DNA from: Schizochytrium sp. CCTCC M209059
Taxonomy: Eukaryota; Sar; Bigyra; Thraustochytrida; Thraustochytriidae
Assembly (NCBI GenBank): GCA_000818945.1
Contig: KN805379.1
Coordinates: 151,206-215,205, forward strand
Direction: 5' to 3'
Length of the DNA: 64,000 bases
This document shows positions 10,379 through 19,049 of the stretch, piece after piece. Within the stretch, counting starts at the first letter, position 1, and each line of letters opens with the position of its first letter. Below the pieces are notes generated by a model. The model was not told the origin of the DNA, searched no databases, and worked only from the letters and a program-made list of their open reading frames with translations. A program made the position numbers and the translations under genes.

Positions 10379-12568
10379 CTACTCCACATGTTGCAGCACC
10401 TTACTCGAGTCGACGCACGCAACCTCGGCCCAAAGCCACGCCCATCGTGCTTGTTCCACACAGTGCTCTGACAAAGCGCTTCGCAAAGCTTCTAAAAGCT
10501 GCTTCCAGACGCATCCTACGCAAACAAGACCGCCCAGCACTGATTGTGGAAGTGCCTCAAACCATTCGCCGCCTGTAACCTTCTGTGACACTGCCCAGGC
10601 ATGAAGACGTACAGGAAAATGATCACGTGCAAGTTTCCACTCATGTAGATCCTCGCACGCAGGTAAAAGACCGGCCAAGGGTGGATTGTCGTTGCATTCC
10701 CCGCGCGCCCATAGCTGCATTAATTTGAGCCCTGGGGCCGAGAGTAATGAATGTCCTAGCACTTTGCCGTCGAGTGCCACTTGGTAGCCTAGCTTCAACG
10801 CGGTCAAGAGCTCCACGCGAAGACGTCTAGCCACCTCTTGCCGGACCACACGGCTTCTCGTGGTCATGCGCACCCAAAAACTTACTTCATGACGTCGCGC
10901 TTCGCGCCTCGAGGCGACCACCACTTCAAATACTGGAGATAATGAACTCGTGCGATTCCGAGCCCGTTGAAGAGCGCCAAGCTGGATAACCACTTCTTGC
11001 GTCGACGTCGCCACCGCCGTCGAGAGCCTTTGCGCAGTTTCAGCATCCAATCGGGCCCGCCGAGCGCCGTCTTCGGCGCAAAGTACTGCGCGTACCCTCT
11101 GTCTCTCCCGAAGCGCAAGATCTTCGCGACGCCAGCAAGCTCGTTTTCGACCGCAATGACCTCGAATAGCTCTCTGCATCGCACGACAGCCGAGAATGCG
11201 CAAAACGCCTTGCTTGCAGTAGTCGCGTGCCACCCAGACGACCATCTTTGCGCGAACGGACTGCGAGGCCAAGGTGAATTCGAACCAAGCCTCGAAAACG
11301 CGAAGCTTAACACCCGACATGATACGCACTGCAAAGTCCCGAACGGCTCGGTCTCTTCGTGCTGCATTTCGCCATTGTATCATGATGCGAGCCTGCCGCT
11401 CGAGCACAATACGCGCAAGGTACAGCCGGAGCCTCGCCTCCCGGACCTCGCGACGATCACGCACGAAAGCAGCCAAGCTTGCAAAAGCTTTCCAGACAAT
11501 GCGATTTCCTATACGTCGCATCAGCATCTTGACGCGCAAACTCCGTTTGCAGTAGACCAGCCACGACTGAAAGGTAATGCACATGAGCGTGCGCTCCAAA
11601 TTTTCGAACGAGGCGTCGACACGAGCAAGAAGCGAGCGTCGTGTTTCGGCTCTCTTGCGTCCACGATGACCTCTGTAAATACGCTGTACATTACAGGCTA
11701 GCCTCATGCATCGTGGTCTCCAGACACGCCAATGGGCGTACCATGAGCTTTGAATACACCGTGCAGCGCGCAGGACCCGCCGCTGGTATCTCCGACCGGG
11801 CAAGCGACCAAAGCGCTCGCGTCCAAAGGCGAAAACCTGCCAGTCCGGAACCGGGCCGTATCGATTCACCAAGACAAGAAAGTCAACAAAATCGCTGCAT
11901 TCTTGTGCTCGCAAAAGTGCAAGGTCGGTCTCGCGCTGCCTGCGTTCTTCGTATGCCATGATCTCGCGCTCCATGCCTTCTGCAATCTCGGTTTCTTTAC
12001 GCCGCTGCGTCCCAATCTGCCGCACGATACTCGCCATGTGCTGCGAGGCCCAGTGCGGATGAGACTTTTGCGTACGGGCTTTCCCAGACGCCCGAAAGCC
12101 TTCAACGCGAGTTTCTGCGGCCGCAAAACCAGCATCTTGCCATGTTGAAATAGTTTCTGGAGCCTCGCGCACCCTTCCGCTTACTGGAGACTTGGTGTCG
12201 CTCAATCGAAACATCATTCGCTTCGCCCGCTGCTGCGTGGTGAGGAGTTCCCGCGTAAGCAAAGCGCTTGGGTCGCACAAAGTCTTTTGCAATCGAAGTC
12301 GTGCTTCGATTTGCCCCTGCTGCATGCTCAAGAGGGTCTCCTGTCTCCAGGTCGCGCTTGTACTTTGCGAATTCATCATCGTGTGTACAAAGCGCTCATG
12401 TTTCGATGGTTCGCCGCGCTTTCGACGTTCTGCTTCTTCGTGTCTCTCTTCACGGGCACGCGCCAGGTACTCGTCATAGTCTTTGTAGGGGCGAGCGATT
12501 TCGGCCCCGGAAGCCGGCCTCGTGCGCACAGCCGGGAGACTACCACGTCGCGCGCTACGCGCGTCCAT
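10379..12568 (-). CDS. IQ-motif protein with Sfi1-like tryptophan repeats
   Basis: Encodes 729 aa from the ATG at 12568; a TTG in frame just upstream is not used as the start. The N-terminal 230 residues are charged and probably helical. IQ-type calmodulin/centrin-binding motifs occur near residues 270 (CIQSSWYAHWRVW), 293 (NVQRIYRGHRGRKRA) and 464 (AMQRAIRGHCGRKRA). Between about 325 and 440 there are regularly spaced Trp/Phe-containing helices (FQSWLVYCKRSLRVK, WKAFASLAAFVRDRRE, IMIQWRNAARRDRAV, FEAWFEFTLASQSVR) that resemble centrin-binding Sfi1 repeats. The remaining C-terminal part has no recognised domain. A role at the basal body or centriole through calmodulin or centrin is a reasonable inference, strengthened only weakly by IFT27 elsewhere in the window. 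Confidence 0.78.
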   Translation of the reverse strand: MDARSARRGSLPAVRTRPASGAEIARPYKDYDEYLARAREERHEEAERRKRGEPSKHERFVHTMMNSQSTSATWRQETLLSMQQGQIEARLRLQKTLCDPSALLTRELLTTQQRAKRMMFRLSDTKSPVSGRVREAPETISTWQDAGFAAAETRVEGFRASGKARTQKSHPHWASQHMASIVRQIGTQRRKETEIAEGMEREIMAYEERRQRETDLALLRAQECSDFVDFLVLVNRYGPVPDWQVFAFGRERFGRLPGRRYQRRVLRAARCIQSSWYAHWRVWRPRCMRLACNVQRIYRGHRGRKRAETRRSLLARVDASFENLERTLMCITFQSWLVYCKRSLRVKMLMRRIGNRIVWKAFASLAAFVRDRREVREARLRLYLARIVLERQARIMIQWRNAARRDRAVRDFAVRIMSGVKLRVFEAWFEFTLASQSVRAKMVVWVARDYCKQGVLRILGCRAMQRAIRGHCGRKRACWRREDLALRERQRVRAVLCAEDGARRARLDAETAQRLSTAVATSTQEVVIQLGALQRARNRTSSLSPVFEVVVASRREARRHEVSFWVRMTTRSRVVRQEVARRLRVELLTALKLGYQVALDGKVLGHSLLSAPGLKLMQLWARGECNDNPPLAGLLPACEDLHEWKLARDHFPVRLHAWAVSQKVTGGEWFEALPQSVLGGLVCVGCVWKQLLEALRSALSEHCVEQARWAWLWAEVACVDSSKVLQHVE

Positions 12569-13476
12569 GCGGCCTCCCGCCAATTATCTCAGCATTACAA
12601 TTTCGCACAATGGCCTCTTGCTTGTGCAATCCTCATGTGAGACGTGAGGAGGGAGAGAACCGTTGAGGTAGCGCTCAGCCCAGCCCTCCGGCTGTCTGGG
12701 CTTCCCTTCCCGCCAAGCCCCCTATAGCCCTCGAAGATCTTACACTTCCCACGCGAGCTGCACGACACGAGCGAGGTCGAGCGGGACTCTTCCGCGTGCG
12801 CGGCAGGTGCAGTGCCGCAGCGCAAGCCTGTGCCTTGTCTCGAGACGATCGACCTCTGGCCATCACAATGTCATCTCTGTCCTCCTTGTAGCCCAAACTG
12901 CAGACTGTGCAGCAGCACTGCGGCACGCGCCAAAACAGGTCTGGTCAGCGACGAGCGCGCAAACCTTGGCATGGAAAAAGATACGCTGTCATGAGGCGCG
13001 TTCAGAAGACGCTGAGAGCGGTGCGGGCACCAGTGTCGGCTGGACCAGAAAAGGTCTTTGAGAGCGTCTTTTTCTTTCTCAACTCATAGTCAGTCGTCAG
13101 CGTCTTCGACAATTTGTTGATCGACCGACCACCGGGAGGAATCGCGTCTTCCGCCTCGCTCGCAGGAAACAAAAGCGTCACCCAGAGGTCAGAGCTTGCG
13201 CGAAACCGAGGAGCTCAGACAATTAGCTCTCTGCGCAAATGTCGGCTGGCTTGCTACATGTGGAGACACGCTGCTTACCTCTTATTCTAACTACCGACGA
13301 CAGCGACGACGATAAGCATCACCAGCAGCAGTGGCAGCTCTTGCGGAGCTGCGTGGCGACGGCAAGGGCGACGGCACCGCGAGCGACGACATCGCAAGCG
13401 TCGTCAAGGCGAGTGGAAGAGTCTGAGTTCCCTGCAAGGTTGCCTGCAGCGGCCGAGGCGAAGTCTGCGGAAAGGG
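12569..13476. promoter_or_regulatory. Divergent intergenic region, IQ gene and RNase H1
   Basis: About 900 bp between two start codons that face away from each other, so it should contain both promoters and 5' leaders. I see no long simple repeat and no convincing gene; the short open frames are unlike proteins I recognise. Confidence 0.45.
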
Positions 13477-14640
13477 ATGGGACGGGGCGCAGGCAAGAAT
13501 AAAATGTACGCCGTGCGCAGAGGCCGCAGCCTTGGGCTCTTCAGCTCGTGGGCAGAGTGCGAGGCCCAGGTGAAGGGCTTCTCGGGGGCACAGTTCAAAA
13601 GCTTTTCCACAGAGAGCGCTGCGCGGGAATATTTGGGCGCTGGATTCGCTCCCAAGAGCGAGCCGAGTCGTGTGCCCCGAGCGACGCCGCAAACAGCCCC
13701 ACGGGCCGCACCGAGAGCGGCGCCCCGTGCTGCACCTCGCGTGGAGCCACGATATGCGCCTGAGCCCGCGAATCACTCGTATAATCCGTACCGGTCTTTG
13801 TCGTCACCCTCAATTTCGAGCTTGAGCAGTGCAAGCCGCCTCGCAAGCTCGACCAGCACGGCACCGACCGCCTTCGACTACAGCTACTCCGCAGCCTTCC
13901 CTTCGAGCTCAGGTACTTCCAGTCGGCCTTTTTCTTCCTCTTCCTCTTCCTCATCGTCCTCGACTGCGGCCAGATCGTCGACTGCGGCCAGATCGTCGAC
14001 TGCAGCCAGATCCTCGACTGCGGCCAGATCCTCGGCAGCCTTGCGCAAGAGGAAGCCAAGCGCCGCATCGACCACTGCCAAGAAGCAGCGGGTTTCTTCG
14101 CCATCGTCGTCGTCTTCCTCCTCCAGAAAGCGCACAGCGGACGGCACGCTCGTCATGTACACAGATGGGTCCTGCATTGGCAACAAAAACGTCCGGTCCT
14201 CAGCGGCCCCGGCTGGTTGGGGCGTCGTTGCGCTCAAATGGCGCAATGATGATACCCCGCAAATTCTCCATGAAGATTGCGGTCCTGTTGTGCTCGACAG
14301 ACGATCGCTTGGCTACCTTGGCGCCGAGCATGGCTCGAACAACACGGCTGAGCTGACTGGAATCGCCGAGGCTCTCAAGTACGCCAAGAACCTTCCTGCG
14401 AGCTCGCCAGAGCCCGTGGAAATCCGCTTCGACTCGGTATACGCCGCCAAGTCAGTTATGGGCCAGTTTAATGGGGAAAAGAACAAGACGCTCATCAAGA
14501 ACTGCCGCGAGCTCCTTGCAGAAGTTCAAGCCGTACGTCCTGTGGAGTTTGTTCATGTCAAGGGCCACAGCGATGAGACCTACAACGATCGCGCCGATGT
14601 GCTTGCCAAGCGGGGTGCACTCCAGCCAGCACGTCGCTAA
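13477..14640 (+). CDS. RNASEH1: Ribonuclease H1
   Basis: Encodes 387 aa from the ATG at 13477. Residues about 8-55 form the RNase H1 N-terminal hybrid-binding domain (KMYAVRRGRSLGLFSSWAEC...FSGAQFKSFST). A low-complexity linker follows: Arg-Ala-Pro repeats, then Ser-rich sequence with four SSTAAR hexapeptides. The catalytic RNase H domain spans about 224-385 with all acidic residues in place: D230 in YTDGSC, E292 in NNTAELT, D319 in RFDSVYA and D374 in DRADVLA, plus H364 in VKGHSD. It cleaves the RNA strand of RNA:DNA hybrids in nucleus and/or mitochondrion. The only unusual point is the long repetitive linker. Confidence 0.95.
   Translation: MGRGAGKNKMYAVRRGRSLGLFSSWAECEAQVKGFSGAQFKSFSTESAAREYLGAGFAPKSEPSRVPRATPQTAPRAAPRAAPRAAPRVEPRYAPEPANHSYNPYRSLSSPSISSLSSASRLASSTSTAPTAFDYSYSAAFPSSSGTSSRPFSSSSSSSSSSTAARSSTAARSSTAARSSTAARSSAALRKRKPSAASTTAKKQRVSSPSSSSSSSRKRTADGTLVMYTDGSCIGNKNVRSSAAPAGWGVVALKWRNDDTPQILHEDCGPVVLDRRSLGYLGAEHGSNNTAELTGIAEALKYAKNLPASSPEPVEIRFDSVYAAKSVMGQFNGEKNKTLIKNCRELLAEVQAVRPVEFVHVKGHSDETYNDRADVLAKRGALQPARR
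13966..14037 (+). repeat. 18-bp coding tandem repeat in the RNase H1 linker
   Basis: Four near-perfect copies of an 18-bp unit (TCGACTGCGGCCAGATCG or close variants) encode SSTAAR four times. Differences are single third-position or neighbouring changes, which points to recent in-frame expansion within the disordered linker. Confidence 0.85.
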
Positions 14641-14784
14641 CCCAAGCTCACCTGCACGCGTTTGGTTTTGCAGACCAAGCGGGGGTTTAAGACCATATTC
14701 TTTTTTCGAATCCAACCGGCGACTACCATTATTTTACTTTCTATTCTTTTTCCATCAGACTTAGACAAATGTGCAACACTCTGG

Positions 14785-15830
14785 TTAAATTGTCAAATTC
14801 GGCAAGTCAAAAAGATCCTGAACCTGCAAAATGAAAGCTCTCGCGGTGTCAGCATCACAAGTAAGGACTTCCTGGCACGCCTTGTTCCATGCCAAAACGG
14901 AGACCGAAGCGCGCCATGATTGCGCCTCGACACATTTTCGTGGTTGAATCGCCTTGTGCACAAGACGAATCACTGTCCAAGCTGGAAGCTCTTCGCAATA
15001 GGGGAGCAGATAGCTTGCAGCAAGAATTTGCGCATTGCGATCATTACAGTCGAGCTCGAGACGACGGGCCCAGGTGCGCACAGCTTTCCCGTCTTTCCCC
15101 TGGAAACCATAGTGCTTTCGCGCTGCCTCGACGACGGCATCCGCGTAACAAGTGAATTTATCTGCATATGAGCGAAGGCCCCCTGATGGCGACGCAGCCC
15201 AGCGAGCTGCCAAAGCGCGAAGAGCAGCAAGGGAGTTCAGACACGCAAAAACCTCAACGAGTGGATGCTCAACCACAGGATCTACAAACACATGCAAGAG
15301 CTCATGCGCAAACTGGTACACAATCTGATTGAATCTTCTCGTTCGTAGGCACGTTATTGCCACACAGTACTTTTCAGGCAAGTCGTTTGTTACCGCACGT
15401 GGGACTTCGTCCTGAATTAATGTGCATGACTTCCATCCTCGCGTTGGCCCCTCCTGCACGAACCGTGTTCTCATTGGGGTCAGTTGAATTTTACAGCACG
15501 AACTTTTGAGACAAGCTCACCCACCTGCATCTTTTCCACCATCCAGTCTCGGACCTGTTCGCAGATCGCGAGCACGTCAGCGTCGCGTGGCTCCCCAACG
15601 CCTAGCACGAGTGGTAGCTGTTCGTCGGCGCCTCGCCCGAGCGCCATCATCGCATCTCTCTTTACTATGCTTTCGCTTCTCCCAAAGGTCCGAAACGAAG
15701 ACCTGCGCACCTGCTGCGCGCGGCAATCGCACGATGAGCGCTGACTACGCGCAAGCGGTCTCGAGAGAAGCTCGCTCGAGCGCTCGGTGACGATTTGTCT
15801 GCTCGCTCTCTTTGAGATTTTCGCGCACAT
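14785..15830 (-). CDS. HExxH metallopeptidase-like protein, reading frame apparently broken
   Basis: Two reading frames on the minus strand appear to belong to one gene. The 5' frame starts at an ATG at 15830 (or an internal Met) and ends at a stop at 15480. The 3' frame can start at the ATG at 15474 and runs to 14785 (229 aa). The 3' part contains IVYQFAHELLHVF, an HExxH zinc site (H57, E58, H61 of that frame), followed 13 residues later by VEVFACLNSLAALRALA, whose Glu could be the third ligand. This resembles bacterial-type proteins with a QFAHE-H motif followed by a Glu and a Ser/Leu-rich helix. The 5' frame continues naturally into the 3' frame if one base is missing in an AAAA run near 15489-15492. 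It could also be a pseudogene, a spliced gene, or only the downstream piece. Confidence 0.55.
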
Positions 15831-16375
15831 TTTTTTAAGCCGAATCTAAGCTTGCTCGGCGTTCACATAGGTCCTTTATGCAGCATTTGCACGTGACCAT
15901 GGTCATCACGATCTCGCGTTGACCTTTCTCTATCCTCCGTGCTCGAGTCTCGGTCGAGAACGCCCGATCCCGCCCCGTTCAAGTCGCCTCGAGGAAAGCC
16001 TTTGCTTTGCCTTGGCTCGCGCGCCAGCTCCTCGGGCAGCTCGGGCAGCGAACGGGCCACGCCCAGTCAGCTTCCCTCATCGCGGGCGTCACTGTACCGC
16101 CGGGCGGCCTCCCTCCACGAGTCCTCGCCCGGCCGCATCGACCGATCTCCGTCCACCGCCCTCGCCCGCGGCGCGGACGCGCAGGCCGTGCCTCGCTTCC
16201 CGAGCGAGGCCAGAGCAAGGGGCGAGGATGACGCTTTTGCAAATTGCAATCGTCATCGCCGGCTCTGCTTCTTTCTTCTTATTCTTAGGCCCGGTGAAAG
16301 AAGGCGCTCGAGGCAAGGCTCAGCTCCGACATCAGCTCGTTCTTCCTTTCTTCTTATTGTTGTTGTTGTTGGTGG

Positions 16376-16408
<33 letters not shown>

Positions 16409-16729
16409 GCATGGGCTTCCTCGACGTCTTCGCCGCGGCGTGCTCGCTGTTCGCGCGGCATTGCATTGTAGAGTGATTGATATACGTCGTAAATAAGCAC
16501 AGCCTGGGAGGCGAGAAAGGGGGGAAAGGAAGGAAGGAAAGGGAGGAAGGAAGGAAGGAAGGAAAGAGGCCTCGACAGAGAAGCAGCAGATCAAGACAAA
16601 CACCACTTCGCAGTGCCGGAATCCATCCTCGCGGCGGCGTGCGGGCGGGCGGCGGGCGCTTGCGGAGCGAGCGCTTGCGGAGCGAGCTCTTGCGGAGCGA
16701 GGGAGCGAGGCGGCGCGGGCGGAGGCAAC
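15831..16729. promoter_or_regulatory. Intergenic region upstream of the ABC transporter
   Basis: Divergent space between the metallopeptidase-like gene and the ABC transporter. It contains a (GTT)n tract at 16357-16409 and a GGAA-type purine tract at 16515-16566, about 165 bp before the transporter ATG. From 16613 to the ATG the frame is open but lacks an earlier ATG, so the leader was not included in the gene. No separate gene is supported. Confidence 0.5.
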
Positions 16730-18874
16730 ATGCTCGCCGCGCTGGGCCCCGGGCGCGGGCTCGCGTGCAGACTGGGCGCGAGAGCGTCGGCGACGCCGGC
16801 ATGGGCGGCGACATCGACGTCGACGTCGAGGCGGCTGCTGCACCACCTCGAGGGCCGAGGGCCGGGGCGAGGGATCCTGCAGCAGCAACTGCAGCAGCAG
16901 CAGCACAAGCAATGGGATAAGCTTGCCTTGGGACGCAGCGGCGACCTGGCAGCGGCGTACTCACGCACGCGCCTCGGGCTGGCGCACAGCGTGCGCAGGT
17001 CGCACCTGCGCGGCCTGAGCTCCAAGGCGAAGAAGACTGCCGCCCCAAAGAAGCCACCAACGGGACACGGCGCTCATGAACAGGAAATCTTGCGCGCCAT
17101 GGCGCGGCACATCTGGCCCGATGGGAAGTGGAACACCAAGGCTCGAGTTGTCGTGGCCCTGGCTCTTCTCGTCGGCGGCAAGATTCTGACCGTCGCCGTA
17201 CCCTTCATCTTCAAGGCTCTCGTCGACGAACTGAACCAGATCTCGGGCGGCAGCGACCAGACAATTAGCCCACAAGCGGCCGCTGCTGTCACCGTCTCGC
17301 TCGTGGTTATGTACGGTCTCGCTCGTGCTGGAGGCAGTGCGTTCCAGGAAGGCAGGAATGCAGTCTTTGCGGCCGTGGCACAGTCGGCCATTCGCAAAGT
17401 TGCGCGCAATGTGTTTCTGCACTTGCACTCCATGGATCTCTCCTTTCACTTGAACAGACAAACCGGTCGCCTCTCGCGCGTCATTGATCGCGGCGGCAGG
17501 TCCATCGACTTTGTCCTCTCTTCGCTCGTCTTTCGCGTGGTTCCAACAGCGCTAGAGCTGTCCATGGTCAGCGGACTCTTGCTCTATCGCGCCGGTCCGT
17601 CCTATGCGGCAGTGACGATGGCAACCCTCGGTATTTATGTCTGGTTCACCATTCGGGTGACCAACTGGCGAACAGAAATTCGCAAGAACATGAACGCTTC
17701 GGAAAACGACGCCAGCGCCAAGGTCGTTGACTCCCTCATCAACTACGAGACCGTGAAATACTTTACAAACGATATGCACGAGGCAAACCGCTACGACGAT
17801 TCGCTCAAACAATTCGAAAAGGCCTCGCTGCAGACACAAAAGTCGCTCGCCTTTTTGAACTTTGGCCAAAACGCAATCTTCTCCGTCGGCCTCACGGCGG
17901 TCATGTACATGGCTGCCAATGAGATCACAAACGGCACCATGACGGTGGGCGATCTCGTCCTTGTCAACGGCCTCCTCTTCCAGCTCTCCGTCCCGCTCAA
18001 TTTTGTCGGCTCCGTCTACCGCGAGCTGCGGCAGGCGCTCATCGACATGGACGAAATGTTCCTTCTGCAGCAGCAGCAAACACGCATCTCCGAAAAACCG
18101 GACGCGAAACCTGTCCCGCCGGCCCCTGTTGGACAGCCAGAAATTGAGTTCCGCGACGTCTGGTTCGGGTATGCCAAGGACCGGCCCATTTTGCAAGGCC
18201 TTAACCTGAAAATTGCCCACGGCGAGTCCGTCGCCGTCGTCGGCCCTTCGGGCTGCGGCAAGTCGACTCTTTTGCGGCTCCTCTTCCGCTTTTACGACCC
18301 CGATCAGGGCCAGGTCCTCATCCACGGAATGGACACCCGTGATGCGCAGCTTGACAGCTTGCGCCAGCACATTGGCGTCATCCCGCAGGATACTGTGCTT
18401 TTTAACGACACGCTTCTCTACAATGTCCATTACGCTGACTTTAGCGCCTCGCGCGAGCGCGTCGAGGAGGCTGCGCGTCTGGCGCACCTCGATGCTCTCA
18501 TCAAGATGCTTCCCGAGGGTTTTGACACGCAGGTCGGAGAGCGCGGTCTGAAACTCTCTGGTGGCGAAAAGCAGCGCGTTGCTATCGCGCGAGCCATGCT
18601 CAAGAACGCGCCCATCTTGCTCGCGGACGAGGCCACCTCGGCGCTTGATTCACGAACAGAGTCCAACATTATGGAATCTCTTTCTGCGCTTGCCAAGGAC
18701 CGCACCTCAATTCTTATTGCTCACCGACTTTCCACTGCGCGAAATGCCGACAAAATTGTCGTTCTCAATGAGGGCGTCGTTCAAGAAATGGGCACGCATG
18801 ACGATTTGCTCTCCAATCCGGACTCTCTCTACAAGAGACTTTGGGACAATCAGCATGCAAACCCGACCGTGTGA
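16730..18874 (+). CDS. ATM1: Mitochondrial ABC half-transporter, ATM1/ABCB7 type
   Basis: Encodes 714 aa from the ATG at 16730. The first 100 residues are Arg/Ala/Ser-rich and lack acids, typical of a mitochondrial targeting peptide. The ABC transmembrane domain runs about 130-430 and contains NYETVKYFTNDMHEANRYD, a stretch characteristic of the Atm1/ABCB7/HMT1 branch. The nucleotide-binding domain (about 465-705) has Walker A GPSGCGKST near 504, signature LSGGEKQR near 609, Walker B ILLADEATSALD near 630 and the switch His in IAHRLST. As a homodimer in the inner mitochondrial membrane it exports a sulfur-containing, probably glutathione-linked, compound needed for cytosolic iron-sulfur protein assembly. 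The assignment to ATM1 rather than a vacuolar HMT1 rests on the leader peptide. Confidence 0.93.
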   Translation: MLAALGPGRGLACRLGARASATPAWAATSTSTSRRLLHHLEGRGPGRGILQQQLQQQQHKQWDKLALGRSGDLAAAYSRTRLGLAHSVRRSHLRGLSSKAKKTAAPKKPPTGHGAHEQEILRAMARHIWPDGKWNTKARVVVALALLVGGKILTVAVPFIFKALVDELNQISGGSDQTISPQAAAAVTVSLVVMYGLARAGGSAFQEGRNAVFAAVAQSAIRKVARNVFLHLHSMDLSFHLNRQTGRLSRVIDRGGRSIDFVLSSLVFRVVPTALELSMVSGLLLYRAGPSYAAVTMATLGIYVWFTIRVTNWRTEIRKNMNASENDASAKVVDSLINYETVKYFTNDMHEANRYDDSLKQFEKASLQTQKSLAFLNFGQNAIFSVGLTAVMYMAANEITNGTMTVGDLVLVNGLLFQLSVPLNFVGSVYRELRQALIDMDEMFLLQQQQTRISEKPDAKPVPPAPVGQPEIEFRDVWFGYAKDRPILQGLNLKIAHGESVAVVGPSGCGKSTLLRLLFRFYDPDQGQVLIHGMDTRDAQLDSLRQHIGVIPQDTVLFNDTLLYNVHYADFSASRERVEEAARLAHLDALIKMLPEGFDTQVGERGLKLSGGEKQRVAIARAMLKNAPILLADEATSALDSRTESNIMESLSALAKDRTSILIAHRLSTARNADKIVVLNEGVVQEMGTHDDLLSNPDSLYKRLWDNQHANPTV

Positions 18875-19049
18875 GCTAGAGATATACGTATTTTGAGAGC
18901 TAGACTCTTTGGCCATGTCGAAACTTCTATTTTTCCCTCTTCTTTCCTTTCCTTTTTTGGCTAAAGTCGTTTTCTTTATTTTATCATACCACCATCTCGA
19001 ATAGACAAGTCTCTACGACCCCTCCGTCGCTTTGCGTCATGGTATACAC

